64,000 bases of DNA from Bacillota bacterium (GTDB taxonomy: Bacteria > Bacillota > Desulfotomaculia > Desulfotomaculales > Desulforudaceae): positions 62,001-126,000 of the forward strand of contig JBFLXL010000003.1 of assembly GCA_040757205.1 (NCBI GenBank), in the 5' to 3' direction. Of the stretch, positions 8,209 through 17,014 are shown piece by piece. The position numbers and the translations under genes are program-made. Positions within the stretch are counted from its first letter, which is position 1, and each line of letters opens with the position of its first letter. The notes under the pieces were generated by a model, which saw nothing but the letters and a program-made list of their open reading frames with translations, had not been told where the DNA came from and searched no databases.

Positions 8209-8952
8209 TCATTTCCTGCGGTTCCCGCGCGGGCCGAAGCCGGCGGCGGCCATTCTGCGGCGGACGTAAGCCAGTTGGAGCTGCAGGGGCAGGTCTTTAG
8301 GGCAGTTGTCTTCGCAGCCCATGAGGCCCATGCAGCCGAAGATACCGTCCTCGGAACCCAGCACCTCGAAGTACTGCGCTGCGCTGCGCTCGTCCCGCGG
8401 GTCCAGCATGAAGCGGGCCAGGCGGTTGATGCCCGCGGCCCCGATGAAACCCGGCTGAATGTGAACCTTGGCGCAAGCCGCAAGGCAGCAGCCGCACTCG
8501 ATGCACCGTTCGGCCTCGTAAATCTGCAGCGCCGTCTCGTTGTCCATGCGCTCCTCCGGGGCGCTTGACTCAAAGGCCCGGGAGGTGTGCAGCCAGGCCC
8601 CGGTTTTCAGGGTAACGTGCCGGAACCACCCCCCTGTATCCACAGACAGATCCCCGACGAGCCGGAAGACGGGCAGCGGGTACAGCGTGATCCGGTCGGG
8701 CAGCCGGCCGGTGAAAGTCTTGCAGGCCAACCGGGGCCGCCCGTTGATCAGCATGCCGCAGGAACCGCAGAGCGCCATCCGGCAGACAAAGTCGAACATC
8801 AGGGAGGGGTCCTGTTCTTCCCGGATCCTGGTGAGCGCCGCATAGATGTTCATTCCCGGCGTTTCACGCAAGTGAAAGGTCTGCATCCGGGGCTCCGTTC
8901 CGGCTGTAGACGGATGGTAGCGGAAGATGTCGAAAGTCAGGCGGCGACCCAT
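8209..8952 (-). CDS. frdB: Fumarate reductase / succinate dehydrogenase iron-sulfur subunit
   Basis: 247-aa electron-transfer subunit with three clusters: [2Fe-2S] (Cys in CRMALCGSCGML and RLAC), [4Fe-4S] (CIECGCCLAAC) and [3Fe-4S]/[4Fe-4S] region (CMGLMGCEDNCPKDLP). ATG at 8952 has AAGGAGG upstream. It is the last gene of frdC-frdA-frdB, the order of the Wolinella-type (single cytochrome b subunit) complexes. Direction of catalysis cannot be read from sequence; in sulfate reducers these enzymes often work as succinate dehydrogenase with menaquinone. Confidence 0.95.
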   Translation of the reverse strand: MGRRLTFDIFRYHPSTAGTEPRMQTFHLRETPGMNIYAALTRIREEQDPSLMFDFVCRMALCGSCGMLINGRPRLACKTFTGRLPDRITLYPLPVFRLVGDLSVDTGGWFRHVTLKTGAWLHTSRAFESSAPEERMDNETALQIYEAERCIECGCCLAACAKVHIQPGFIGAAGINRLARFMLDPRDERSAAQYFEVLGSEDGIFGCMGLMGCEDNCPKDLPLQLQLAYVRRRMAAAGFGPRGNRRK

Positions 8953-8978
8953 ACCTTATCCTCCTTGACCTTGACCGG

Positions 8979-10763
8979 CTAGGCCGGGGTGGCGCGTTTT
9001 CCGGGAGTCAGTTCGGTGATCCGCACCGGTTCGTATTTGAGCACAGGCTTCTCGGCTCCGGGCGGCCAGTAGGCCAGCGTGCGGTTCAGCCAGTTGACGT
9101 CGTCCCGGTTGGGATAGTCCTCACGATAGTGCGTACCCCGGCTTTCGGTTCGGGCCAGCGCGCCGCAGGCGATGCACAGGGCCAGGCGGACCATGCCCGG
9201 CAGCCGCATGGCGGCGCCCAGCTCCGGGTCGGCGCCGCGGCCGCTGGAAACCAACCCGACCCGCTGCGCCCGCTGGTGCAACTCTCCCAGTGCGGCCACC
9301 GCCGTCTTCAACCCGGAGCCGGTCCGGAATATACCTGTATGTTCCGTTAAGATTTGCCCCATTTGTTTCTTGAGGGCATAGACGTTTTCGCCGCCGTTTT
9401 GGCCCGCGATGAGGCGCCGGACGCGGTCTTCCTGGGCCGCCAGGTGTTGGGCGACCAGGGCGCTCGAGTAGTGGAGAGCCTCTCCGAGGGCGAACTCGGC
9501 GGCCTTTTTCCCGACGGCCATGCCGGCCACGATGGTTTCGGCCAGGGAATTGCCGCCCAGGCGGTTGAACCCGTGCAGATCCCAGCACGCCGCCTCGCCC
9601 ACGGCAAAAAGCCCTTTTAAGCCGTAGGCCGCCCCGTCGATGTTTGTCCTCACCCCGCCCATGACGTAATGCTGGACGGAGCGCACCGGAATCAGTTCCC
9701 GGGCGGGATCGATTCCCGCGAAGTCCCGGCAGAACGCCGCCAGGCTCCGGAGCTGCCGTGCGATGTGTTCCGCCCCCAGATGGCGCACGTCCAGCCAAAG
9801 GTGCGGGCCGTGGGGGCTTTCCACTCCCAGGCCGGCGCGGATGCGTTCCTGCATAAGGCGGGCCGTTACGTCCCGGTACGGTTGCTTGTTGTTCTCCGGC
9901 TGGTAGTGGGGCATGAAGTAGTCCAGGTTGCGGTCCAGCAAATAGCCGCCTCCCTCGCTGACCGGAATCCAGGTTGGCGGCAGCGTCTGGGGATGAAACT
10001 GCACGGCCTCCATGTTGCCCAAACAGGCCAGCCCGGTGTCCAGGGCCAGGGAAAGACCCGTCCCCTCGTTGATCACGGAGTTGGTGGACAAGCCGTAGAG
10101 GCGTCCGCAGCCGCCGGTGGCGATGACGACGGCTTTGGCCAGGTAGGCCCGGAGCTCCCCGGTGCGCAGGCACCGGGCGACGGCGCCGAGGCATTTTTCG
10201 CCGTCACGGATGAGCGCGACTGCTTCCGTGCGGTCGTGAACGGTGATGCCCAAACTGAGCACCATCCCGTCCAGGGCGTACTGCAGGGCGTGCCCGGTAC
10301 CGTCGGCGGCGTAGCAGGTGCGCCACTTGGTGGTGCCGCCGAACTTTTTGGCGTTGATCAGCCCGGCGGCGGCTTCCGGCTCCTCGACCACGGTAAGGTC
10401 GGGCAGGCGGCGCTCGCCGGCCGTAATGCGGCTCCACGGCACGCCCCAGCGCGCCATCTGGCGCACGGCCGCCGGTGCGGTGTTCACGAACAGGCGGACC
10501 ACGTGCTGATCGCAGCCCCAGTCGGCCCCCATCACGGTGTCCGCGAAGTGAAGGTCCGGGCTGTCTCCCTGGCTCATGACGGAGTTCCCCAGGGCGGCCT
10601 GCAGCCCGCCCTGCGCCACCGTGCTGTGGGAGCGCCTGGGCGGCACCAGGCTGAGGATGACCACCTCCAGTCCCCGGGCGGCGGCCTCAATGGCCGTGCG
10701 TTCGCCCGCCAACCCGGCCCCCAGGACCAGGACGTCGGTGATGTGGGTGCGGCCGGCGCTCAC
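8979..10763 (-). CDS. frdA: Fumarate reductase / succinate dehydrogenase flavoprotein subunit
   Basis: 594-aa catalytic subunit that interconverts fumarate and succinate. The N-terminal dinucleotide fold (VLVLGAGLAGERTAIEAA) is followed by the covalent FAD histidine in RRSHSTVAQGG, the substrate motif AVQFHPQTLPP, and the late FAD contact FNRLGGNSLAETIVAG. The GTG at 10763 overlaps the frdC stop (GTGA), giving translational coupling; the longer open frame upstream is frdC shadow. frdB follows after 26 nt. The C-terminal GTHYREDYPNRDD is the usual capping-domain segment. Confidence 0.95.
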   Translation of the reverse strand: MSAGRTHITDVLVLGAGLAGERTAIEAAARGLEVVILSLVPPRRSHSTVAQGGLQAALGNSVMSQGDSPDLHFADTVMGADWGCDQHVVRLFVNTAPAAVRQMARWGVPWSRITAGERRLPDLTVVEEPEAAAGLINAKKFGGTTKWRTCYAADGTGHALQYALDGMVLSLGITVHDRTEAVALIRDGEKCLGAVARCLRTGELRAYLAKAVVIATGGCGRLYGLSTNSVINEGTGLSLALDTGLACLGNMEAVQFHPQTLPPTWIPVSEGGGYLLDRNLDYFMPHYQPENNKQPYRDVTARLMQERIRAGLGVESPHGPHLWLDVRHLGAEHIARQLRSLAAFCRDFAGIDPARELIPVRSVQHYVMGGVRTNIDGAAYGLKGLFAVGEAACWDLHGFNRLGGNSLAETIVAGMAVGKKAAEFALGEALHYSSALVAQHLAAQEDRVRRLIAGQNGGENVYALKKQMGQILTEHTGIFRTGSGLKTAVAALGELHQRAQRVGLVSSGRGADPELGAAMRLPGMVRLALCIACGALARTESRGTHYREDYPNRDDVNWLNRTLAYWPPGAEKPVLKYEPVRITELTPGKRATPA

Positions 10764-11398
10764 CGGACGCCTCCCAGATGGAGAAGCGCCCACAAAGCCG
10801 CCAGGTTCACCGACAGGATGAAGACCGCGGCTGTGCCCACGGCGTACGCCAGGGACCGGCGCCGGAACCGGGCCCACTTGACCAGCAGGCGGTAGATGCC
10901 GGCGGCGGCGTGGTATTCCGCGACCAGCAACAGGATGAGGTAGAAGACCAAATAGTCCGTCTGGACGCGCAGGGCGCTCTTCGCCGCCTGGAGGGGCCAG
11001 TCGGCCAGCACGACCCAGAGGTGGACGGCGGCCGCAACGAGAATGACCGGTCCGGTGACCGCCTGGAAGGCCCAGACATAGGTATCGGTGTGCCGCATCC
11101 TTCCGGCCGTCCGCCACACCGCACGCTGTTCCCGGTAACCGGTCGGAATCCGGCGGGCCACGCTAGCCACGTGGACCAGGCCGATCAAGAGACCCAAGCC
11201 GATGCCCGCGTAAGAAAGGTAATGCTTTTCGAGGAACCGGGCCGTGCCGTCGAAGGCGGCGGGGCCGAAAACGACAATGGCCACCAGAAACGCGTGAATC
11301 CACAGGAAGGCCACCAGCAGGATACCGGTGACCAGCCCGGCAGCTTCCAGGTACAGGTCGGTCCTGGGACTATGGCCCGGGACTTTCGCGTTTTTCAT
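10760..11398 (-). CDS. frdC: Fumarate reductase / succinate dehydrogenase cytochrome b subunit
   Basis: 212-aa membrane anchor with five hydrophobic helices. Histidines placed within or next to the helices (IHAFLVAI, LVHVASV, RHTDTYVW, AAVHLWVV, AEYHAAAG) match the diheme type B cytochrome of Wolinella and Bacillus complexes. ATG at 11398. First gene of the frdCAB operon; about 250 nt of repeats separate it from the fumarase beta gene upstream. It transfers electrons between menaquinone and the iron-sulfur subunit. Confidence 0.9.
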   Translation of the reverse strand: MKNAKVPGHSPRTDLYLEAAGLVTGILLVAFLWIHAFLVAIVVFGPAAFDGTARFLEKHYLSYAGIGLGLLIGLVHVASVARRIPTGYREQRAVWRTAGRMRHTDTYVWAFQAVTGPVILVAAAVHLWVVLADWPLQAAKSALRVQTDYLVFYLILLLVAEYHAAAGIYRLLVKWARFRRRSLAYAVGTAAVFILSVNLAALWALLHLGGVR

Positions 11399-11461
11399 CT
11401 TTTGCGGTCACCTCCGACCACCGGATGGACCGGTTTCAGGTATGGGGTCGAGTCCCTTCCG

Positions 11462-11626
11462 GGCCTAGGGGGAAGGGGGATTGTCCCCTTTGGGCCTTAG
11501 GGGGCAAGGGGACATAGGGGGAGAAAGGGGACAGTCCCCTTTGGGCCTTAGGGGGACTGTCCCCCTAGGTTACCCTGTCCCCCTACTAGGGTACCCTGTC
11601 CCCCCCCCCTGGGGTACCCCTTTAGC
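11462..11626. repeat. Cluster of GGGGACAGTCCCC-type palindromic repeats
   Basis: At least four imperfect copies of a unit built from GGGGACA(G)TCCCC and the tail TTGGGCCTTAGGGGG, alternating with CCCCCTAGGGTACCCTGTCC variants. The same family recurs at 12420-12512, 13523-13596, 21467-21495, 39481-39596 and 55898-55948. Lies between fumB and frdC. Confidence 0.85.
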
Positions 11627-11654
11627 CGGCCGGCGGGTCGGCGCGCCGGGTTTC

Positions 11655-12218
11655 TCAAGTAGCCTGGTTGAGCGCGTAGACTCGCCGGCCCTCCTGGTGG
11701 AGGTCCCCCCCGTGGATATCGTTGATGACCACCACCGGAAAATCGGCCACCGTGTACTCGTAGACGGCCTCCGCGCCCAACCCGGGGAAGGCCGCCAAGC
11801 GTACGCTGGTTACGTACCGGCTGAGCAGGGCGGCCGCGCCGCAGACGGCGCCGAAATAGACGGCCCGGTGTTCTCGCATGGCCTGGGCCACCTCGGCGGA
11901 ACGGTAGCCCTTGGCGACAACGCCCTTCAAACCCTGGGCGAGCAGGGCCGGGGTGTAGCAATCCATACGTGTTGCCGTCGTGGGGCCGACCGAACCCACA
12001 ATGCGTCCCGGGGGCGGTGGCGTGGCCACGGCGTAGTAGATGACCTGGTTCGCCAGGCTAAAAGGCGGCTGCTTTCCCTGTCCGATGCGCTGTACCAGTT
12101 TCTGGTGGGCGGCATCGCCCACCGTGTACAGCTTGCCGCTGAGCAAGGCCCGGTCGCCGGCACGCAGGCCGTCGACCGCCTCGTCGGTTAGAGGCACGTT
12201 GATCTGTTTCATATACAC
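11655..12218 (-). CDS. Class I fumarate hydratase, beta subunit (FumB/TtdB type)
   Basis: Beta subunit of the oxygen-sensitive [4Fe-4S] fumarase, about 187 aa. Visible family features: GDRALLSGKLYTVGDAAHQK near the start and GSVGPTTATRMDCYTPAL in the middle, followed by GKG/AKGYRS. Start GTG at 12218 has GGAGG seven bases upstream; an ATG two codons later (12212) is possible. The alpha subunit lies just upstream, but unusually about 300 nt of dispersed repeats separate the two. Works with FrdCAB and PPDK in C4-acid metabolism. Confidence 0.92.
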   Translation of the reverse strand: MYMKQINVPLTDEAVDGLRAGDRALLSGKLYTVGDAAHQKLVQRIGQGKQPPFSLANQVIYYAVATPPPPGRIVGSVGPTTATRMDCYTPALLAQGLKGVVAKGYRSAEVAQAMREHRAVYFGAVCGAAALLSRYVTSVRLAAFPGLGAEAVYEYTVADFPVVVINDIHGGDLHQEGRRVYALNQAT

Positions 12219-12318
12219 TTGCCGCCCTCCAATCCGGGGAGAATGCTGCAAAACCAGAAACTGAACAAGTAACTCAGTATGAGGCACTTTGATGGCTAAC
12301 GTTCCAAAACCCTACCCT

Positions 12319-12405
12319 GAAAATCCCCTCTCCCTCTGGGAGAGGGTCAGGGTGAGGGGTATTTTCATCCATCCGATGGTGCCGCAAGCGGTATGGTTGT
12401 CTAAA
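12319..12405. repeat. Dispersed MITE-like repeat, copy 1
   Basis: A unit of about 85 bp containing CCCTCTCCCTCTGGGAGAGG, then GTGAGGGGTATTTTCATCC and ATGGTTGTCT. It matches 31390-31475 with a handful of differences. The core is a palindrome able to fold as CCCTCTCCC/GGGAGAGGG. No coding content; sits between the fumarase subunit genes. Confidence 0.85.
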
Positions 12406-12419
12406 GAAAAAAGACAATC

Positions 12420-12512
12420 TCAAGGGGACAGTCCCCCGGGACCCCAGGAGGACAGTCCCCCGGGACCCCAGGGGGACAGTCCCCCTAAGGCCCAAAGGGG
12501 ACTGTCCCCTTT
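12420..12512. repeat. GGGGACAGTCCCC-type repeats, second cluster
   Basis: Three tandem copies of GGGGACAGTCCCCCGGGACC or close variants, ending in AAGGCCCAAAGGGGACTGTC. Same family as 11462-11626; it abuts the 3' end of the fumarase alpha gene and may act as its terminator. Confidence 0.85.
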
Positions 12513-12517
12513 TGTCC

Positions 12518-13360
12518 CTAGATTTCCATGGTTTTGTAACGTGCGGCGCAGCACAGCAGATTGACCGCCACCGGCAGAGACGACATATGAGTCGGAAAGA
12601 CTTCGATGTGTACGGCCAGCGCGGTAATCCGGCCCCCGCGGCCCATCGGGCCGATGCCCAGCCTATTGACGGCGTCCAGCAGCTCTTCTTCCAGGTGCGC
12701 GAGAATCTCCGCCCGGTTTCTTTGTCCCACGGGGCGGAACAAGGCTTCCTTGGCCAGCAGCGCCGCCTTCTCCAAGGTGCCGCCTATGCCGACCCCGACG
12801 ATCACCGGGGGGCACGGATTAGAGCCGGCTTGATCGACCGTATCCAGTACGAAGCTTTTGATTCCCTCCCACCCGTCGGCCGGATTGAGCATCAGGGCGG
12901 TGCTCATGTTTTCGCTCCCGGCGCTCTTGGGCATGAGCGAAATCCTGATTCTCTCCCCGTCCACGATCCGGCAGTGAATTACGGCCGGTGTGTTGTCCTT
13001 GGTGTTGGTCCGTTCGATGGGGTCGTTGACCACCGATTTGCGCAGGTAGCCGCGCTGGTAGGCCTGACGCACTCCCTGGTCGATCGCCGCGTAGAGGCCG
13101 CCCCCCGTGACGTGCACATCCTGTCCCAGTTCGACCAGCACGAGCACGATGCCCGTGTCCTGGCAGATGGGCAACCTGTTTTCCGCGGCCAGGGCGGCAT
13201 TGGCCAGGATTTGGGCGAACACGTCCTTCCCAAGGGGTGAAACCTCCTCCATCAACGCCTTTTGCATGGCGGAATGCACACTCGGTTCGAGAATGAAATT
13301 GGCCTCCTCGCAGAGTCCGGCCACCACCTCGGTGATCTTGGCCGCGTCGATGGTGCGCAA
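12518..13360 (-). CDS. Class I fumarate hydratase, alpha subunit
   Basis: 280-aa alpha subunit. Cluster-ligand motifs visible: LPICQDTGIVLVLVELGQ (Cys about 66), SNPCPPVIVGVGIGGT (Cys about 183) and a late Cys in NLLCCAAR. The three-cysteine pattern supports a [4Fe-4S] hydro-lyase like FumA/TtdA. ATG at 13360 begins MRTIDAAKIT, as in two-subunit fumarases of clostridia. Reaction: fumarate + water to malate. The beta gene follows after the repeat block. Confidence 0.93.
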   Translation of the reverse strand: MRTIDAAKITEVVAGLCEEANFILEPSVHSAMQKALMEEVSPLGKDVFAQILANAALAAENRLPICQDTGIVLVLVELGQDVHVTGGGLYAAIDQGVRQAYQRGYLRKSVVNDPIERTNTKDNTPAVIHCRIVDGERIRISLMPKSAGSENMSTALMLNPADGWEGIKSFVLDTVDQAGSNPCPPVIVGVGIGGTLEKAALLAKEALFRPVGQRNRAEILAHLEEELLDAVNRLGIGPMGRGGRITALAVHIEVFPTHMSSLPVAVNLLCCAARYKTMEI

Positions 13361-13522
13361 AAGAAAAGACCTCCTGAAGTGTGCGTGATGCTCAATCCTA
13401 GTCTTTTCTACGGAGGCGAGGCATTATGCACCGGTTTCGAAAACGGGCGAAGCGCCCGGGAGATCAGCCGCCGGGCCGAAAACGGCGGCGCCCCCGGACG
13501 ATCCGGGAACGCCCTTTCAACA

Positions 13523-13596
13523 CCCCAGGGGGACAATCCCCCGGGACACCAGGGGGACAGTCCCTCTAAGGCCCAAAAGGGACTGTCCCCTTTTGT
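13523..13596. repeat. GGGGACAGTCCCC-type repeats, third cluster
   Basis: Copies reading CAGGGGGACAATCCCCCGGG and CAGGGGGACAGTCCCTC, then AAGGCCCAAAAGGGACTGTC. Lies between the ppdK 3' end and the fumarase alpha start. Confidence 0.85.
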
Positions 13597-13632
13597 CGCG
13601 GTGTGCGGCCTCTTTGCGTCTTCGGCGGCGGC

Positions 13633-16305
13633 CTACTTGGTTCCGTAGTCCTTTTGAACCAGACCTTCGATGAGCACCCGGGCCTGCGCCGCGGCCAGGC
13701 GGGCGATCGGCACCCGGTAGGGGGAACAACTGACGTAGTTCATCCCGACCTGGTGGCAAAACTCGATGGACCGGGGCTCTCCCCCGTGCTCGCCGCAAAT
13801 CCCGACCAGGAGGTCCGGACGGGTGGAACGCCCCAGTTCAATGCCCATGGCGATCAACCGGCCCACGCCCTTGCGGTCCAGGACGGCGAACGGGTTGTCG
13901 GGCAAAAGTTTCAATTCCAGGTAGCGGTGCAGGAACTTGCCCTCGGCGTCGTCCCGGGAGAAACCGAGGGTGGTCTGGGTGAGGTCGTTGGTGCCGAAGG
14001 AGAAAAACTCGGCCTCCCGTGCGATTTCGTCGGCCAGGAGGGCCGCCCGGGGCAGCTCGATCATCGTGCCCACGCTGTACTCGAAATCGACCCCGGTTTC
14101 CGCCCGCACCTCGGCCGCCGCCTGGTCCACCTGCTGTTTCAGGAACACGAATTCACCCGGGTCGATGACCAGGGGGATTTCCACCTCGGGAATCGGGTTG
14201 TACCCTTCCCGGAGCAGGTCGGTGGCGGCCAGGAAGACGGCGCGGGCCTGCATGGCGTAGACCTCGGGGTAGGTGATGCCCAGCCGGCAGCCCCGGTGCC
14301 CCAGCATCGGGTTCGACTCCGCGAGAGCGCGGACCTTGCGCAGGAGTTCCTCTTTCTTGCGCAGCTCGGGGGTGTCGCCCACCGTGAACTGTAGCCGGGT
14401 GATGTCTGCGTGCAGTTCCTCGAGGTCGGGCAAAAATTCGTGCAGCGGGGGGTCCAAGAGCCGGATGCAGACCGGCAGGCCGTCCATGGCCTTCAGGATG
14501 CCGTAAAAGTCTTCCCGCTGCATTGGCAGGAGCTTTTCCAGAGCCTCGCGCCGGGTGTCCGCGTCGTCGGCCAGGATCATCTGCTGCATAATGGGCAGCC
14601 GGTCGGCGCCCATGAACATGTGCTCGGTGCGGCAAAGCCCGATGCCCAAAGCCCCGAACTCGCGGGCCTTGGCGGCGTCTGCGGGGGTGTCCGCGTTGCC
14701 GCGGACCGCCAGCGTTCGGATTTCGTCCGCCCAATCCAGCAGCCGTTGAAACTCCGGAGACAGTTCCGGGTTGATCATCGGCGCCTCGCCGAGGATCACC
14801 CGGCCGGTGCCGCCGTCGATGGAAATCAGGTCGCCCTCCCGGACGGTGATGCCGTTCACGTTGAACACCGGTTCCCGGCCCCTGATGCGGATGGCTTCGC
14901 AGCCGCAGACGCAGGGCTTGCCCATGCCGCGGGCGACCACCGCGGCGTGGCTGGTCATTCCACCCCGGGAGGTCAGAATTCCCTGGGCGGCCACGATGCC
15001 GTGGATGTCGTCCGGGGTGGTCTCGTTTCGGACCAGGATCACCTTTTCCCCTTCCTGGGCCATCTTTTCGGCCGTGTCGGCGTCGAACACCGCTTTCCCG
15101 GCGGCCGAGCCGGGTGAGGCCGGGAGGCCGGTGGCGATCACAAAAAGTTTCGCTTGCGGGTCGATGTGCCGGTGAAGCAGGTGGTCGAGCTGTTCGGGTT
15201 CGACGCGGACCACCGCGTCCTCCCGGGAGATGAGCCCCTCTTCGACCATGTCCACGGCGATCCGGATGGCGGCTTGAGCGGTCCGCTTGCCGTTCCGGGT
15301 CTGGAGGATGTACAGGCGGCCCCGTTCGATGGTGAACTCGATATCCTGCATATTCCGGTAGTGCCGGTCCAGAAGCTCGCAAATGTCCCGGAACCGCGCG
15401 TACACTTCCGGCAGGTCGGCGGCCAGGTCCTCGATCGGCTTAGGCGTGCGGATGCCGCCCACCACGTCCTCGCCCTGGGCGTTGGTGAGGTACTCGCCGT
15501 AGACCTCGCGCGCCCCGGTCGAGGGGTTGCGGGTGAAGGCCACGCCCGAGCCGGAGTCCTCGCCCATGTTCCCGAACACCATGGCCTGGATGTTCACCGC
15601 CGTGCCCAGGTCGTCCGGAATCCGGTGGACCTTGCGGTACACGATCGCCCGGTCGTTGTACCAGGAATCGAACACGGCCCGGACGGACATGGTGAGTTGC
15701 TCCAGGGGGTCCTGGGGGAAGGGCCGGCGGGTTTCGGTCTCGATCAGGCCCTTGTAGCGGGCGATGACCTCCTGCCAATCGGCGGCGGTCAACTGGTGGT
15801 CGTGCCGGACCCCGCGCCGGTCCTTCTGGGCCTGGAGAACGCTCTCGAACTGGTAGTGCTCCACGTGCATGACCACGTCGCCGAACATACCGATGAAACG
15901 CCGGTAGCAGTCCAGGGCGAACCGCTCGTCACCGGTGGATCGGGCCAGTCCCTCCACGGTGTGGTTGTTCAGTCCCAGGTTCAGGACGGTGTCCATCATC
16001 CCGGGCATGGAAACCGGGGCGCCGGACCGGACCGAGACCAGCAGGGGATTCTCTTTGTCCCCCAGGACCTTCCCCAGTTTTTGCTCCAGCAACTGGACGT
16101 GCTCCCGGATTTCGTCCATCAGACCGTCCGGCAACCGGCGTCCCTGCCGGTAAAACTCCTTGCAGGCCTCCGTCGTTACGATGAACCCCGGGGGCACCGG
16201 CAGGCCGATGTTGGTCATCTCGGCCAGGTTGGCGCCCTTCCCGCCCAACAGGTTCTTCATCCCGGCGTTGCCTTCGTCAAAGCGGTAGACGTACTTCGTC
16301 GGCAT
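13633..16305 (-). CDS. ppdK: Pyruvate, phosphate dikinase
   Basis: 890-aa PPDK converting pyruvate + ATP + Pi to PEP + AMP + PPi (reversible). The start MPTKYVYRFDEGNAGMKNLLGGKGANLAEM is the typical nucleotide-domain opening; the central phosphohistidine motif TSRGGMTSHAAVVARGMGKP is present (catalytic His), and the C-terminal TIM barrel has the GTNDLTQTTLGFSRDDA and GICGEHGG segments. ATG at 16305 is preceded by GGAGGAAGG; the upstream open frame lacks family similarity. Sits upstream of the fumarase/frd genes on the same strand and links C4/C3 acids to gluconeogenesis. Confidence 0.97.
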   Translation of the reverse strand: MPTKYVYRFDEGNAGMKNLLGGKGANLAEMTNIGLPVPPGFIVTTEACKEFYRQGRRLPDGLMDEIREHVQLLEQKLGKVLGDKENPLLVSVRSGAPVSMPGMMDTVLNLGLNNHTVEGLARSTGDERFALDCYRRFIGMFGDVVMHVEHYQFESVLQAQKDRRGVRHDHQLTAADWQEVIARYKGLIETETRRPFPQDPLEQLTMSVRAVFDSWYNDRAIVYRKVHRIPDDLGTAVNIQAMVFGNMGEDSGSGVAFTRNPSTGAREVYGEYLTNAQGEDVVGGIRTPKPIEDLAADLPEVYARFRDICELLDRHYRNMQDIEFTIERGRLYILQTRNGKRTAQAAIRIAVDMVEEGLISREDAVVRVEPEQLDHLLHRHIDPQAKLFVIATGLPASPGSAAGKAVFDADTAEKMAQEGEKVILVRNETTPDDIHGIVAAQGILTSRGGMTSHAAVVARGMGKPCVCGCEAIRIRGREPVFNVNGITVREGDLISIDGGTGRVILGEAPMINPELSPEFQRLLDWADEIRTLAVRGNADTPADAAKAREFGALGIGLCRTEHMFMGADRLPIMQQMILADDADTRREALEKLLPMQREDFYGILKAMDGLPVCIRLLDPPLHEFLPDLEELHADITRLQFTVGDTPELRKKEELLRKVRALAESNPMLGHRGCRLGITYPEVYAMQARAVFLAATDLLREGYNPIPEVEIPLVIDPGEFVFLKQQVDQAAAEVRAETGVDFEYSVGTMIELPRAALLADEIAREAEFFSFGTNDLTQTTLGFSRDDAEGKFLHRYLELKLLPDNPFAVLDRKGVGRLIAMGIELGRSTRPDLLVGICGEHGGEPRSIEFCHQVGMNYVSCSPYRVPIARLAAAQARVLIEGLVQKDYGTK

Positions 16306-17014
16306 TGTATTCCTTCCTCCCGGATTCAAAGTGGCGAACACGTCGCCCGGTACGGCCCGTTTTTCCTTGAGTGACCGAAAACGGTCCCCGGAGACGAACC
16401 GTTTCATAAACTGGTTTTCTGCAAAAGGATGGAGATTCCTGCCCGTTAAGGCCGCGGGAGCGAAATATACGGGAGTACAAGCAACCGGACCGCCGAAAAG
16501 ACGGTACCGGGGCGCGAAAGCCAAACGTCAAAGGATACAGAGCAGCGGTTTAGGTGATTTTCATAGCCGTTTGGCAAGATAGAACCGCACATCGCCTCGG
16601 GCGCGGGAAGGCCGGAGGGACCCTGGTTACGGGTCCCTCCGGCGTCACTCCCGCTGCCCGGCCCGGATGTTTATCCGGGTGGTCGGGGGCTATCCACCGG
16701 ACGCCCCCCGATCGACCAAAACAGAAGATTTTCCGCCGGCCGCTTTTCCCCGGCTTTCACCTCCCGGCTCCCGAGACTCGTGTCGTATCTTAGTAGATAC
16801 TTACGGCCCCGCAGGGCACAATATTTCTGAAATCGGCGTGGAAGTTTCACCCTCGGTTGGGATTGAGGCGAGCCTCCGGCGCTAAGGCTTCGCGGCACGT
16901 TATTGCGGAATCGGGATCCTGTTCGGAGATTTGCCGTCACACACCGAAGGCGCGTCGGTCGAAACCGCCCCGCCGCCCGCATTGCGGGAACCGCAGCGGG
17001 GAAGGCTAGGATTC
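16306..17014. other. Divergent intergenic region ppdK / nuoE with two strong hairpins
   Basis: About 700 nt with no convincing gene. It holds a perfect 13-bp stem (GCCGGAGGGACCC, 16611-16623, with GGGTCCCTCCGGC, 16631-16643) and a second hairpin CCCGGAT-GTTT-ATCCGGG (16662-16679). Neither is followed by a T-tract. A 24-bp match to 29645-29668 lies at 16544-16567. Possible leader or 3' end structures; function unknown. Confidence 0.5.

Noticed and set aside
15154-16374. Long plus-strand open frame opposite ppdK
   Set aside because: Antisense shadow of a conserved gene; composition is atypical and no ribosome site exists.
16554-16793. 79-aa open frame in the ppdK-nuoE gap
   Set aside because: It runs through both strong hairpins; no ribosome site or homology.
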